40,173 bases of DNA from Chloroflexota bacterium (GTDB lineage Bacteria > Chloroflexota > Anaerolineae > CG2-30-64-16). The DNA lies in assembly GCA_026389845.1 (NCBI GenBank), contig JAPLHB010000125.1, forward strand, positions 1 to 40,173, read 5' to 3'. A program made the position numbers and the translations under genes. Below the pieces are notes generated by a model that had not been told where the DNA came from, did not search any database, and was given only the letters and a program-made list of their open reading frames with translations. Each line of letters opens with the position of its first letter. Within the stretch, counting starts at the first letter, position 1. Shown here in pieces: positions 1 to 7,061 of the stretch.

Positions 1-1150
1 GCCGCCGCGCGATCTCGCCCAACGTCAGCCCATCGGCCCCGTGCAGCACCGGCACGACCAGCCCACTGTAGGGCAAGATGGCATCTTGCCCCACTGAGAC
101 CGCCAGCCCCACGTTGACCTCGGTGTGCCGCACGATGCCGCAACCGGGCGCGTCCTCGGCCCAGGCGACGTTGACGTCCGGGAACTCGGCCAATGCCTGG
201 GCGCACACCTTGAGCAGGATATCCGTGATCGTCAGCCGGGCGCCAGTGGCGGTCTCGACCTTCGCCAGCAGCCCTTCCCGCATCCGCGCCAGCGCGGTTG
301 CCTCCACCTCGACCGAGAGGTAGAAGTGCGGCGCGGTGGCGAAGCTGTGCGCCATGCGCTCGGCGACGACGCGGCGGACGCCGGTGAGCAACTCGACGGG
401 GGGTGCGGGAGCAGGGGAGGGGGGGAGCAGAGGGGCGGCCGCGGCGCGGCGGACGTCGTCTTCCACGATACGTCCGCCGGGGCCGGTGGCGATCACTTGG
501 GTCAGGTCCACGCCCAACTCCTGCGCCAGCCGCCGAGCCAGCGGCGAGGCGCGCACCGGCGCTTCCTCTTGGACCTGTCCTGAGCGCAGTCGAAGGAGTG
601 GCGCCTTCAGGCGGTCTCCGGCTAAAGCCTCGACTCCGGTAGAAGTAGGACTTGCGATTTGCGATTTGCGATTTGCGATTTGCGTTTCGGCACACCAGCG
701 CACGTCCGCCTCTACGATCCGGCCGCCCGGCCCGCTGGCCTCCACCTGCGCCAGGTCTACCCCTAGCGTCGCAGCCGTCCGCTTTGCGCGAGGCGAGGCC
801 ATGACGCGGCCACGCGCAAGATTCTTCGCTTCGCTCAGAATGACAGATGGAGCGGCCAGCCCGGTTGGAGATGCGCGCCCCTGCTCCCCCGCGCCCCTGC
901 TCCCCTGCTCCCCGACCCCCAACACGTGACTCAACATCCCCCCGATCGGCACGCTCGCGCCGGCCTCGACCAGGATCGGCCCCAACACGCCGTCGGCCGG
1001 CGACTCGACCTCGACGCTGACCTTGTCGGTCTCGACCTCCAGCACCGGCTCGCCCTTGCGCACCGGTTCGCCCGCGGCCTTCAGCCAGCGCACGACTTTG
1101 CCCTCGGTCATGGTCAGGCCGAGCTGTGGCATGTAGATGTCTTCTGCCAC
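1..1150 (-). CDS. Dihydrolipoamide acyltransferase (E2) of a 2-oxoacid/acetoin dehydrogenase, C-terminus off window
   Basis: E2 core of a pyruvate/acetoin-type dehydrogenase, carrying acyl groups from E1 to CoA. I translated it from GTG at 1150, with GGAGG nine bases upstream inside the E1 beta stop region. It stays open to base 1, giving 383 residues. Residues 1-77 are a lipoyl domain with ETDKVSVEV (lipoyl Lys about 43). Two peripheral-subunit-binding motifs follow, at about 117-151 and 200-237, each ending GPGGRIVE.DV. The acyltransferase domain begins near 255 (VNVGLAV, LVVPV, GLTLGEIARR); the HxxxDG active site lies beyond the edge. Odd: the linkers encode genome repeats in frame, around residues 103-110 (VILSEAKN), 157-167 (QIANRKSQIA) and 185-192 (LLRLRSGQ). 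A palindrome-coded insert (GQDAILPYSG, 354-363) sits in the catalytic domain where the family usually has a short turn. It may be functional or slowly decaying; no stop or frameshift is seen. Confidence 0.88.
   Translation of the reverse strand, partial: MAEDIYMPQLGLTMTEGKVVRWLKAAGEPVRKGEPVLEVETDKVSVEVESPADGVLGPILVEAGASVPIGGMLSHVLGVGEQGSRGAGEQGRASPTGLAAPSVILSEAKNLARGRVMASPRAKRTAATLGVDLAQVEASGPGGRIVEADVRWCAETQIANRKSQIASPTSTGVEALAGDRLKAPLLRLRSGQVQEEAPVRASPLARRLAQELGVDLTQVIATGPGGRIVEDDVRRAAAAPLLPPSPAPAPPVELLTGVRRVVAERMAHSFATAPHFYLSVEVEATALARMREGLLAKVETATGARLTITDILLKVCAQALAEFPDVNVAWAEDAPGCGIVRHTEVNVGLAVSVGQDAILPYSGLVVPVLHGADGLTLGEIARR
71..91. repeat. Perfect palindrome inside the E2 catalytic domain
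   Basis: GGGCAAGATG and its exact reverse complement flank a single central base (10-bp arms). It is translated in E2 as part of GQDAILP, where homologues usually have only a short loop between the AV and LVVPV strands. It looks like a dispersed repeat captured in frame. Confidence 0.7.
574..597. repeat. Dispersed repeat (CCTGTCCTGAGCGCAGTCGA type) inside the E2 linker
   Basis: The same kind of sequence occurs inside the intergenic MITE-like copy near 34010-34095 (cctgtcctga and cttcgactgcgctcaggg). Here it is read in frame as LLRLRSGQ between the two subunit-binding motifs of E2. Confidence 0.7.
654..684. repeat. 7-bp tandem repeat (GCGATTT, about 4.4 units) inside the E2 linker
   Basis: GCGATTT is repeated at 654, 661, 668 and 675, followed by GCG. 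Because 7 is not a multiple of 3, the reading frame shifts with each unit, giving the low-complexity peptide QIANRKSQIA on the minus strand. Gain or loss of one unit would frameshift E2. Confidence 0.85.
819..846. repeat. TGTCATTCTGAGCGAAG-type repeat inside the E2 linker
   Basis: Read on the minus strand, this is the TGTCATTCTGAGCG start shared with the MITE-like elements elsewhere in the window, followed by AAGCGAAGAATCT. It is translated in E2 as SVILSEAKNL, just upstream of the first subunit-binding motif. Confidence 0.75.
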
Positions 1151-1153
1151 GAC

Positions 1154-2149
1154 CTAATACCTCCGCCCGAAGAGCGCTTTGACCGTCGCAACTACCTGTT
1201 GCTCGTTCGGGATGGTCGCTACTTCCAGGATCGGGGCCATCGGCACCGGCGTATCCATGGCGGCCAGTCGCTTCACCGGTGCATCCAGGTAGTCGAACGC
1301 CTCGTCGGCGATGAGCGCGGCGATCTCTGCGGTGACGCCGAAGCTCAGGTGGCCTTCGTCAATCACCACCGCCCGGCCGGTCTTCATGGCCGATTTGAGG
1401 ATCGTCGCCTTGTCCAGCGGCCTGATCGTGCGCGGGTCAACTACCTCGGCGCTGATGCCATCCCGCGCCAACGTTTCGGCCGCGGCCAACGCCACGTGCA
1501 CCATGCGCGAAATCGCCACCAGCGTCACGTCCTGGCCTTCCCGTTTCACGTCGGCCACGCCCAACGGGAGCAGGTATTCCTTGGTCGGCACCGGCCCTTT
1601 GACGGTGTTGTAACACATCTTGTGTTCGAGAAAGATCACCGGGTTGTCGTCGCGGATGGCCGCCTTGAGCAACCCTTTGGCGTCGTAAGGGGTCGAAGGC
1701 ATCACGACCTTCAGACCGGGGATGTGCGCCACCAGCGCGTGCAGGCTTTGCGAGTGTTGAGCCGCCGCGCCGCGGCCAGTGCCCAGCGTTGCGCGCAGCA
1801 CCATCGGCACCTTGACCTGACCCGCGGTCATGTAGTGCATCTTAGCGGCCTGGTTGACGAGTTGCTCCATGGCCAGCGGCAGAAAGTCGGTGAACATCAA
1901 CTCGACGATGGGTCTCATGCCTGTCATGGCCGCGCCCACCGCCAGCCCGACGATGCCGGCCTCCTCGATGGGGGTGTCCATCACGCGGTCTTTGCCGAAC
2001 TCCTCGTAGAGTCCCTTTGTCACCATGAAGATGCCGCCCGCCCGGCCGACGTCTTCGCCCATGATGAACACGGCCGGATCGCGGCTCAACTCTTCAGCCA
2101 ACGCCTCGCGGATCGCTTCGCCCAGCGTCATCTCGATAGTCTCAGGCAT
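1154..2149 (-). CDS. Thiamine-diphosphate dehydrogenase E1 beta subunit (pyruvate/acetoin type)
   Basis: The 331-residue beta subunit of an alpha2beta2 E1 decarboxylase, which forms the hydroxyalkyl-ThDP intermediate with E1 alpha. Family landmarks are the N-terminal region with FIMGEDVG, DTPIEEAGIVGLAVGAAM, FTDFLPLAMEQLVNQAAK, the HSQSLHALVAHIPGLKVVMPSTPYDAKGLL region (quoted in parts) and a C-terminal transketolase-type domain with VVDPRTIRPLD and VVIDEGHLSFGVTAEIAA. Its start overlaps the end of E1 alpha by 8 bases, and its stop lies 3 bases before the E2 start, so the three genes are translationally coupled. Length is normal for the family. The acetoin, pyruvate and branched-chain versions cannot be told apart safely from these motifs. 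Confidence 0.93.
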   Translation of the reverse strand: MPETIEMTLGEAIREALAEELSRDPAVFIMGEDVGRAGGIFMVTKGLYEEFGKDRVMDTPIEEAGIVGLAVGAAMTGMRPIVELMFTDFLPLAMEQLVNQAAKMHYMTAGQVKVPMVLRATLGTGRGAAAQHSQSLHALVAHIPGLKVVMPSTPYDAKGLLKAAIRDDNPVIFLEHKMCYNTVKGPVPTKEYLLPLGVADVKREGQDVTLVAISRMVHVALAAAETLARDGISAEVVDPRTIRPLDKATILKSAMKTGRAVVIDEGHLSFGVTAEIAALIADEAFDYLDAPVKRLAAMDTPVPMAPILEVATIPNEQQVVATVKALFGRRY

Positions 2150-3113
2150 AAACGTACTCCTCGATCTGGCTCAGCTCCGGCAAAGGCGACCGGTTGACGA
2201 ACGCGATGGCTTCGGCCATCTCGGCTTCGACTTTGGCTTCGAGGCCGGCGATTTCCGGCTCGGTCAAGGCTTGGTTTTCCAACAGCCACGCCCGGAAGCG
2301 GCCGACCGGCTCCTGCTGCGTGCGGGCATCCAGTTCTTCCTTGTTCCGGTAGCCGCGGCTGAAGCCGACGTCGCCCATGTGGTGGCCGCCCAGCCGGTAG
2401 GTGCGTGCCTCGACAAACGAGGGGCCGCCGCCGGCGCGGGCGCGATCTACCGCCTCCTTGACCGCCTCGTAGACCGCGATCACGTCGTTGCCGTCCACCT
2501 GGCTGGTGGGCAATCCAAAAGCGGCCGCGCGCGCGCCGATCGGTTGGCTGGTGACGGTGGCTTCCTCGGTGCGGGTGTACTCACCGAAGCCGTTGTTCTC
2601 GCAGACGTAGACCACCGGCAATTGCCACAGACCAGCCATGTTCAGCACTTCCATGAAGATGCCCTGGTTGGCCGCGCCGTCGCCGAAGAAGCAGATCGTC
2701 ACCTGGCCCGACCGGCGCTTCTTGGCCGAGAGTGCCGCACCGGTGGCGATGCCGAAGCCGCCGCCCACGATGCCATTCGCACCCAGGATGCCCAGGCTCA
2801 GATCCGCGGCGTGCATCGAGCCGCCCTTGCCGCGGCAATAGCCGGTGACGCGGCCGCACAACTCGGCCATCAGACGATTGGCATCGGCGCCTTTGGCGAG
2901 CACGTGACCGTGCCCGCGGTGCGTGCTGGTAATGTAGTCATCGTCAGCCAGGGCCAGGCACGCGCCCGTCGCCACCGCCTCCTCGCCGATGTATAGGTGC
3001 AGCAGCCCCACCACCGTTCCTCGGCGGTATAACTCCTGCGCCGTCTCCTCGAATCGCCGGATGCGCCGCATCCGGTAGTACATCTCGTTCAGTAGTGCTT
3101 TGTCTTGGATCAT
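2142..3113 (-). CDS. Thiamine-diphosphate dehydrogenase E1 alpha subunit (pyruvate/acetoin type)
   Basis: About 323 residues. The ThDP-binding signature runs from GDGAANQGIFMEVLN to VCENNGFGEYT (GDG...NN), and it has the family motifs HRGHGHVLAKG, GKGGSMH and ARTYRLGGHHMGD. I chose the ATG at 3113 (MIQDKALLNEMYYRMRRIRR) because family members begin close to this point. The open frame continues 18 codons further upstream, but that stretch is made of a hairpin repeat (3135-3182). It overlaps E1 beta by 8 bases. With LarA directly upstream on the same strand, the complex may act on a 2-oxo acid derived from a hydroxy acid; that is inference. Confidence 0.92.
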   Translation of the reverse strand: MIQDKALLNEMYYRMRRIRRFEETAQELYRRGTVVGLLHLYIGEEAVATGACLALADDDYITSTHRGHGHVLAKGADANRLMAELCGRVTGYCRGKGGSMHAADLSLGILGANGIVGGGFGIATGAALSAKKRRSGQVTICFFGDGAANQGIFMEVLNMAGLWQLPVVYVCENNGFGEYTRTEEATVTSQPIGARAAAFGLPTSQVDGNDVIAVYEAVKEAVDRARAGGGPSFVEARTYRLGGHHMGDVGFSRGYRNKEELDARTQQEPVGRFRAWLLENQALTEPEIAGLEAKVEAEMAEAIAFVNRSPLPELSQIEEYVYA

Positions 3114-3134
3114 CTGATTCTCTCGCTGATGAAT

Positions 3135-3182
3135 GGTAGATTGGTAGATTGGGAACCAAGCTACCAATTTACCAATCTACCC
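3135..3182. repeat. Hairpin repeat in the leader of E1 alpha
   Basis: GGTAGATTGGTAGATTGG pairs with CCAATTTACCAATCTACC a few bases downstream, with one mismatch. It sits between the LarA-like stop and the E1 alpha start, in the same transcription direction as both. It could be an mRNA processing or stability element or a leftover of a dispersed repeat. Confidence 0.65.
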
Positions 3183-3192
3183 ATGTACCGAC

Positions 3193-4440
3193 TTACCCAC
3201 GTACCGTCGGCAATACGGCGCCGCCATCGGGCATCACGGCGACCGTGGCATCCGGCCCGGCCGCAACTAACGCGGCGCGAAACGCTTCGTCCAGATCGGT
3301 GAACGGCCGGAAGCCCATGGCGCGGGCGTCGTCGGCCGGCAGGCTCGAAACCAGGTAGATCGCGGCCTGCTTCAGCGCCATGGCCACGGCCGCCGCCTTG
3401 TGTCCGCCGAGTACGAACTCCCGGCAGATGCGGCTGATGATGGCGTCGGGGCCGCCAGGGTCGCGCATCCACTCGGCGAAGACGCGATGCCCCATCCCCT
3501 CGCGGCACTCGGCCACCAGCACGATCACGCCGCCTGGCCGGACGACGTAGCGGGCGTTCTCCAGCGCCTTCTGCGCCTGGTACAGATTGATGTCCCGCGG
3601 CAGACCGCCCGCGCTGACCACGACCACGTCGGCCGGCCGTTCCAGGGTGGCGCGGCCGAAGGCGTCCAGCCGGGCGCAGCCTTCGCGGTGCGCTGACTGT
3701 GGGTGCCCGGCGACGGCGCTCACGATTTGGTGGGTTTCGTCGAGGATCACGTTCAAGATGAAATGAACCCCGACCATCGCGCCGGCCTCTTCGATGTCCT
3801 CTCGGACCGGATTGCCCGCCAGCTTGCCGGCGCTGGCTCCGGGCTGAGTCATCATGCAGTGGTTGCGCTGGATCGTCTCCAGGCCGGCCACGCCGGGGAT
3901 GACCGCCTTGTAGCCGCCGCTGTAGCCTGCGAAGTAGTGATACTCGATGGCCCCCAGGCACACGCGTACGTCGGCGGCCAACACCGGGCGGAAGACCGCC
4001 ACCGGCGTCCCCCGCGTGGTGTGACCGATCACCGCCACGTCGTTCGGGTCGGAGTCCATGCAGTGCACGCGGCGGCTGACCGCGTCGCCGGCCAACTGCG
4101 CTCGCTCCTGCGGCGTGTGCGCGCGGTGCGAGCCAAGCCCGAAGACCACCGTGACGTCCTCGTCGTGGATGCCGGCGCGGCCCAACTCGGCCAGTACCGC
4201 CGGCAGCAGCCGCGCCGACGGGCAAGGGCGGGTGACGTCGCTGGTAATGACCGCGACGCGCTGCCCAGCCCGCGCCAATTCGGCCAGAGGCAGGCTGCCG
4301 ATCGGCTGCGCCAGGGCCGCGCGGATCAGCTCGTCTTCGCTGCAATCCGGGCAGCAGCGCCCAGGCTCCAGCAGCAGAAGCCGATCGGCCGCATTGCCCG
4401 GCTCGAATGCCAGCTCAGAGCTACCGTATTTGAGATGCAT
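3193..4440 (-). CDS. larA: LarA-like nickel-dependent 2-hydroxyacid racemase (DUF2088 family)
   Basis: LarA enzymes racemise lactate or related 2-hydroxy acids with a nickel-pincer nucleotide tethered to a lysine. The 415-residue product has SDVTRPCP (67-74), GLGSHRAHTPQE with His105, YHYFAGYSGGYKAVIPG with His168 and Lys178, and His194 in QRNH. The spacing matches the His108, His174, Lys184, His200 set of characterised LarA within a few residues. I chose ATG 4440 because AGGA lies nine bases upstream; ATG 4446 is too close to it. No LarB, LarC or LarE cofactor genes are in the window. It lies between a URO-D-like gene and E1 alpha on the same strand. The substrate may differ from lactate, as the family is diverse. 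Confidence 0.85.
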   Translation of the reverse strand: MHLKYGSSELAFEPGNAADRLLLLEPGRCCPDCSEDELIRAALAQPIGSLPLAELARAGQRVAVITSDVTRPCPSARLLPAVLAELGRAGIHDEDVTVVFGLGSHRAHTPQERAQLAGDAVSRRVHCMDSDPNDVAVIGHTTRGTPVAVFRPVLAADVRVCLGAIEYHYFAGYSGGYKAVIPGVAGLETIQRNHCMMTQPGASAGKLAGNPVREDIEEAGAMVGVHFILNVILDETHQIVSAVAGHPQSAHREGCARLDAFGRATLERPADVVVVSAGGLPRDINLYQAQKALENARYVVRPGGVIVLVAECREGMGHRVFAEWMRDPGGPDAIISRICREFVLGGHKAAAVAMALKQAAIYLVSSLPADDARAMGFRPFTDLDEAFRAALVAAGPDATVAVMPDGGAVLPTVRG

Positions 4441-4495
4441 CGCCATACGTCCTGCGTTCTCAGCCTCAGCCTTAGCCTCGTTATTCGTCCCTGCG

Positions 4496-5623
4496 TCACC
4501 CATCCGCCGCATCCCACAGCGCGCAGATGTTCTCCGGCGACACGTCGGCCTGGAGGTTGTGCACGGCAGCCAGCACGTAGCCGCCGCCCGATCCCAGGTC
4601 ACCGATTCGCCGGCAGACCTCGTCGCGCACATCCTGGGGTGTGCCGCAGGGTAGCACGTGGCCCGTATCAATCCCGCCCCAGAACGTGATCCGATCGCCG
4701 AAGCGCCGCTTGAGAGACGCGGTGTCGTCCATGCCGGCCGACGAGACCTGCACCGGGTTGAGCGCGTCCACTCCCATCTCGATCAGGTCATTGATCTGCC
4801 AGGCCATCGAGCCGCAGCAGTGGTAGAGGATTTTGGCGTCCGACAGGCTGTGGAGCGCCTCGAAGACGCGACGCTGGTAGGGGTGGATGATTTTCTCGTA
4901 AGTGCGCGGGGAGACCATCGGCCCGGTGTGGAAGGCCACGTCTTCGCCGTAGAAAAGCACGTCTACGTCGCGGCCGGCGACGGCCAGCAGGCGGCGCGTC
5001 ATCTCCAGCCACCGCTCGAACAGCAGATCGAGCAGGTAGATGCTGAGCTGCGGGTCGAGCACCAGATCCGCCAGCCAGTTGTCGAAGCCGCGTAGCCATT
5101 GGGCCTGGTGGATGCTGCCCAGCGGCAGGTTCAGGATGACGGCGTAGCCGGTGTCCCGGTGCAGGCGACAGGCGGTTTCAGCCACTCCCGCCGTCTGGGC
5201 CGGGTCGTCAGGATCCGGCCAGCGGCGGGATGCCGCGGCGATGTCGTCACGGCTGATCTCACCGACTAACGGCGCGGTGACGACGTAGTAGTGCCCGCGC
5301 TCGTCGGGCAGGCCGCGAACGATGCCGTAGCCGTCGGTGAAGGTGCCGTCGGGGTTGGCCTGGCCCACCGTATACGCGCTGCCCGGCATCACCGGGCGGG
5401 TGTCGCTGCCGAAGCGCGCCAGCACCGCGGCGGAGATGTTCGCCAGCCGGGCGCGTTCGTTGAGAAAGGTTACGCCTTCGGCTCGGTCTAGCCCCAGGTG
5501 GCTGACCAAGTTCCGGTAGGCGACTACGTTGATCCCGGTCGTCGTCGTGCCGCCCAGGTCGCGCGGCGTTCGATCTGGCTGGCGATGGGACAGCGCGGCC
5601 AGGACGCGCTCTCGCGGTGTCAT
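4496..5623 (-). CDS. URO-D-fold methyltransferase-like protein (MtaA/uroporphyrinogen decarboxylase superfamily)
   Basis: About 375 residues. It begins MTPRERVLAALSHRQPDRTP, the typical start of the superfamily. YHCCGSM fits the H-x-C zinc-binding pattern of MtaA-type corrinoid methyltransferases, followed by GVDALNPVQVSS and FWGGIDT. It lacks the usual context of a haem-pathway decarboxylase, so it is more likely a methyl- or alkyl-transferase-like enzyme. No corrinoid protein gene is present nearby. The start is uncertain: ATG 5623 matches the family, but ATG 5647 (eight codons earlier) has a better ribosome-binding site (TGAGG, six bases upstream). It resembles the 15966-17171 protein in its N-terminus and its HCCG motif. 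Confidence 0.82.
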   Translation of the reverse strand: MTPRERVLAALSHRQPDRTPRDLGGTTTTGINVVAYRNLVSHLGLDRAEGVTFLNERARLANISAAVLARFGSDTRPVMPGSAYTVGQANPDGTFTDGYGIVRGLPDERGHYYVVTAPLVGEISRDDIAAASRRWPDPDDPAQTAGVAETACRLHRDTGYAVILNLPLGSIHQAQWLRGFDNWLADLVLDPQLSIYLLDLLFERWLEMTRRLLAVAGRDVDVLFYGEDVAFHTGPMVSPRTYEKIIHPYQRRVFEALHSLSDAKILYHCCGSMAWQINDLIEMGVDALNPVQVSSAGMDDTASLKRRFGDRITFWGGIDTGHVLPCGTPQDVRDEVCRRIGDLGSGGGYVLAAVHNLQADVSPENICALWDAADG

Positions 5624-5668
5624 CGTTACCGAGTCAGCAGGTAGCATGGCGAACCTCACGGGAATAAC

Positions 5669-6025
5669 TGTCATTCTGAGCGGGTCTACCCCGAACCTCT
5701 TGTTGCGGCGTGAAACTAGCGAAGAATCGCAATAGCGCAAAACTCGCTACCCGTTGCCTGTCATTCTGAGCGGGTCCGTCCCTGAACTCTTGCTGCGGCG
5801 TGACACCAGCGAAGAATCTCCTTGCCGAGACGAGACCCTTCGCTGGATTCTCGCCGCAACGCACTTCACGGGATCGACCCGCTCAGGGTGACAAAAAGCG
5901 AGTTTTGCGGTACTGCGAAGAATCTTTTTCGTCCGTTGGTGAGACCCTTCGCTGGACTGATTCTGCAACGCAATTCACGGAACCGGCCCGCTCAGAGCTT
6001 GCCCTGAGTGCAACGAAGGGGTGAT
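5669..6025. repeat. MITE-like element, split by a nested copy
   Basis: The left part (5669-5728, starting TGTCATTCTGAGCGGG) and the right part (5917-6025, with gagacccttcgctgga and a GGGGTGAT end) together look like one element of the family, interrupted by the copy at 5729-5916. This and the nested copy fill the gap between the URO-D-like gene and the SDR; no gene is seen in it. Confidence 0.7.
5729..5916. mobile_element. MITE-like element, 188 bp, with terminal inverted repeats and 8-bp target duplication
   Basis: The ends are inverted repeats GCAATAGCGCAAAACTCGCT and its near-complement (18 of 20 match). Inside are subterminal inverted repeats TGTCATTCTGAGCGGG and cccgctcagggtgac. The element is flanked by a perfect 8-bp direct repeat GAAGAATC (5721-5728 and 5917-5924). 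There is no coding capacity. Insertion into a related element dates it as the younger of the two. Confidence 0.8.
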
Positions 6026-6049
6026 ACCGCTTCTTGTTGCCGATAATGT

Positions 6050-6907
6050 CTACTTGTTCCCCGTCCCGGTGCCTTCCCCCGGCGCGGCCAGCCAGGTGTG
6101 GCTGCCGCCGGCGTTGAGCGCCAGGTTGCCGCCGTCCACCGGCAGCAGGACGCCCGTCACCGCCGATGCCGCATCCGAGCAGAGGAACACGGCCGGCCCA
6201 ACGAACTCCTCCGGTTCCAGCAGGCGGTTTTGCGGAATGCCATCCTTTAGTCGCTGGTGCAGAGCCGGGTTGAAGGTCTTGGGATCGGCCATCCACCTCT
6301 TGAATCCCTGCGTCAGAATCTGGGCCGGCAGGATCGCGTTGACGCGAATCCCCTGCCCGGCGTATTCCACCGCCAACTCCTTGGTCAACTGGTTGACGCC
6401 GCCCTTCGCCATGCTGTAGGGGAAGTTGCCGCGGCCCAGTCCCGAAGCGCCGGCGATCGAGCTGATGTTGACGATGCTGCCTCCGGCGCCCTGCGCCAGC
6501 ATCCGGCGGATAGCCTGCTGCGCACACAGGAAGTAGCCGACCAGGCTGACCTCGAGCGTCTTGTGCAGCGCGTCCAGGCTCAATTCGTGCGGCCGCGCGC
6601 GGCTTGGGAAAGCGAAGGCGTTGTTGATGAGGATGTCCACCTTGCCGAAGACGCGATCCACCTCCGCAAAGAGGCGCTCGACCTCTTCGGGGTCGGACAC
6701 GTCGCAGCGGAACGCCAGGCTCTTGCGTCCCAGCGCGGCGACCTCCTGCGCCGTAATTCGCGAGCCGGCTTCGTCAATGTCGGGCACGGCCACATCTGCG
6801 CCGAAGCGCGCCAGCCCCAACGCCAGGGCATGGCCCAGCCCCCCGTTAGCTCCCGCGCCGGTGACGACGGCGACCTTGCCGGTCAGATCGAACAGTTTCT
6901 CTGCCAT
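6050..6907 (-). CDS. Short-chain dehydrogenase/reductase (SDR)
   Basis: A 285-residue NAD(P)-dependent oxidoreductase of the classical SDR fold. It has the cofactor motif TGAGANGGLGHALA, a DVAVPDID acidic stretch after the second strand, the NNA motif in ILINNAFAF, the catalytic serine in NISSIAG and YSMAK for Tyr and Lys. The end carries PVDGGNLALNAGG plus a short tail. The ribosome-binding site is strong (AAAGGAGGGATGAC before ATG). It is transcribed away from the VOC/GntR pair across a 154-bp region with two palindromes, so it is probably controlled by that GntR protein. The substrate is not identifiable. Confidence 0.9.
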   Translation of the reverse strand: MAEKLFDLTGKVAVVTGAGANGGLGHALALGLARFGADVAVPDIDEAGSRITAQEVAALGRKSLAFRCDVSDPEEVERLFAEVDRVFGKVDILINNAFAFPSRARPHELSLDALHKTLEVSLVGYFLCAQQAIRRMLAQGAGGSIVNISSIAGASGLGRGNFPYSMAKGGVNQLTKELAVEYAGQGIRVNAILPAQILTQGFKRWMADPKTFNPALHQRLKDGIPQNRLLEPEEFVGPAVFLCSDAASAVTGVLLPVDGGNLALNAGGSHTWLAAPGEGTGTGNK

Positions 6908-6934
6908 GTCATCCCTCCTTTAATGTTGTTGTAC

Positions 6935-6967
6935 GGTAGCTTTTGTATATTAGTGATACAAGCTACC
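6935..6967. promoter_or_regulatory. Inverted repeat, candidate GntR operator at the SDR promoter
   Basis: GGTAGCTTTTGTAT and ATACAAGCTACC form an imperfect inverted repeat (a two-base indel). TTGTAT/ATACAA half-sites are common for FCD-type GntR regulators. On the minus strand it lies between a TTGTCA box and a TAATAT box spaced 18 bp, just where a repressor of the SDR gene would bind. Confidence 0.5.
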
Positions 6968-6976
6968 TGTTGACAA

Positions 6977-7019
6977 TTGACAAAGTTCGTTTTTTGTGGT
7001 AACTTTCCCGAAAGTTAAC
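6977..7019 (+). promoter_or_regulatory. Candidate promoter and palindrome ahead of the VOC/GntR pair
   Basis: TTGACA (6977-6982) is followed after 17 bases by TAACTT (7000-7005), a weak -10 box. The palindrome AACTTT-CCCG-AAAGTT (7001-7016) overlaps the -10 box and likely start site, as an operator would. Confidence 0.45.
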
Positions 7020-7061
7020 GGGTAACACCTGACCGCAAAACTACAATCAGGGAGACCGGCC

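Noticed and set aside
654..684. Tandem repeat as a CRISPR array
   Set aside because: Units of 7 bp without spacers; it is a simple tandem repeat.
926..2996. Long open frames on the plus strand across the E1/E2 genes
   Set aside because: They are antisense shadows of the dehydrogenase genes with His/Arg-rich composition and no family motifs, which is common in GC-rich DNA.
3161..4345. A long minus-strand frame overlapping the LarA-like gene
   Set aside because: Arg/Gly/Pro-rich, no motifs, and wholly inside the LarA-like gene, which has full catalytic residues.
5634..6025. Several short frames in the repeat region before the SDR
   Set aside because: They are translated inverted repeats (such as SSERAGS or LARRF types) and are not supported by ribosome-binding sites.
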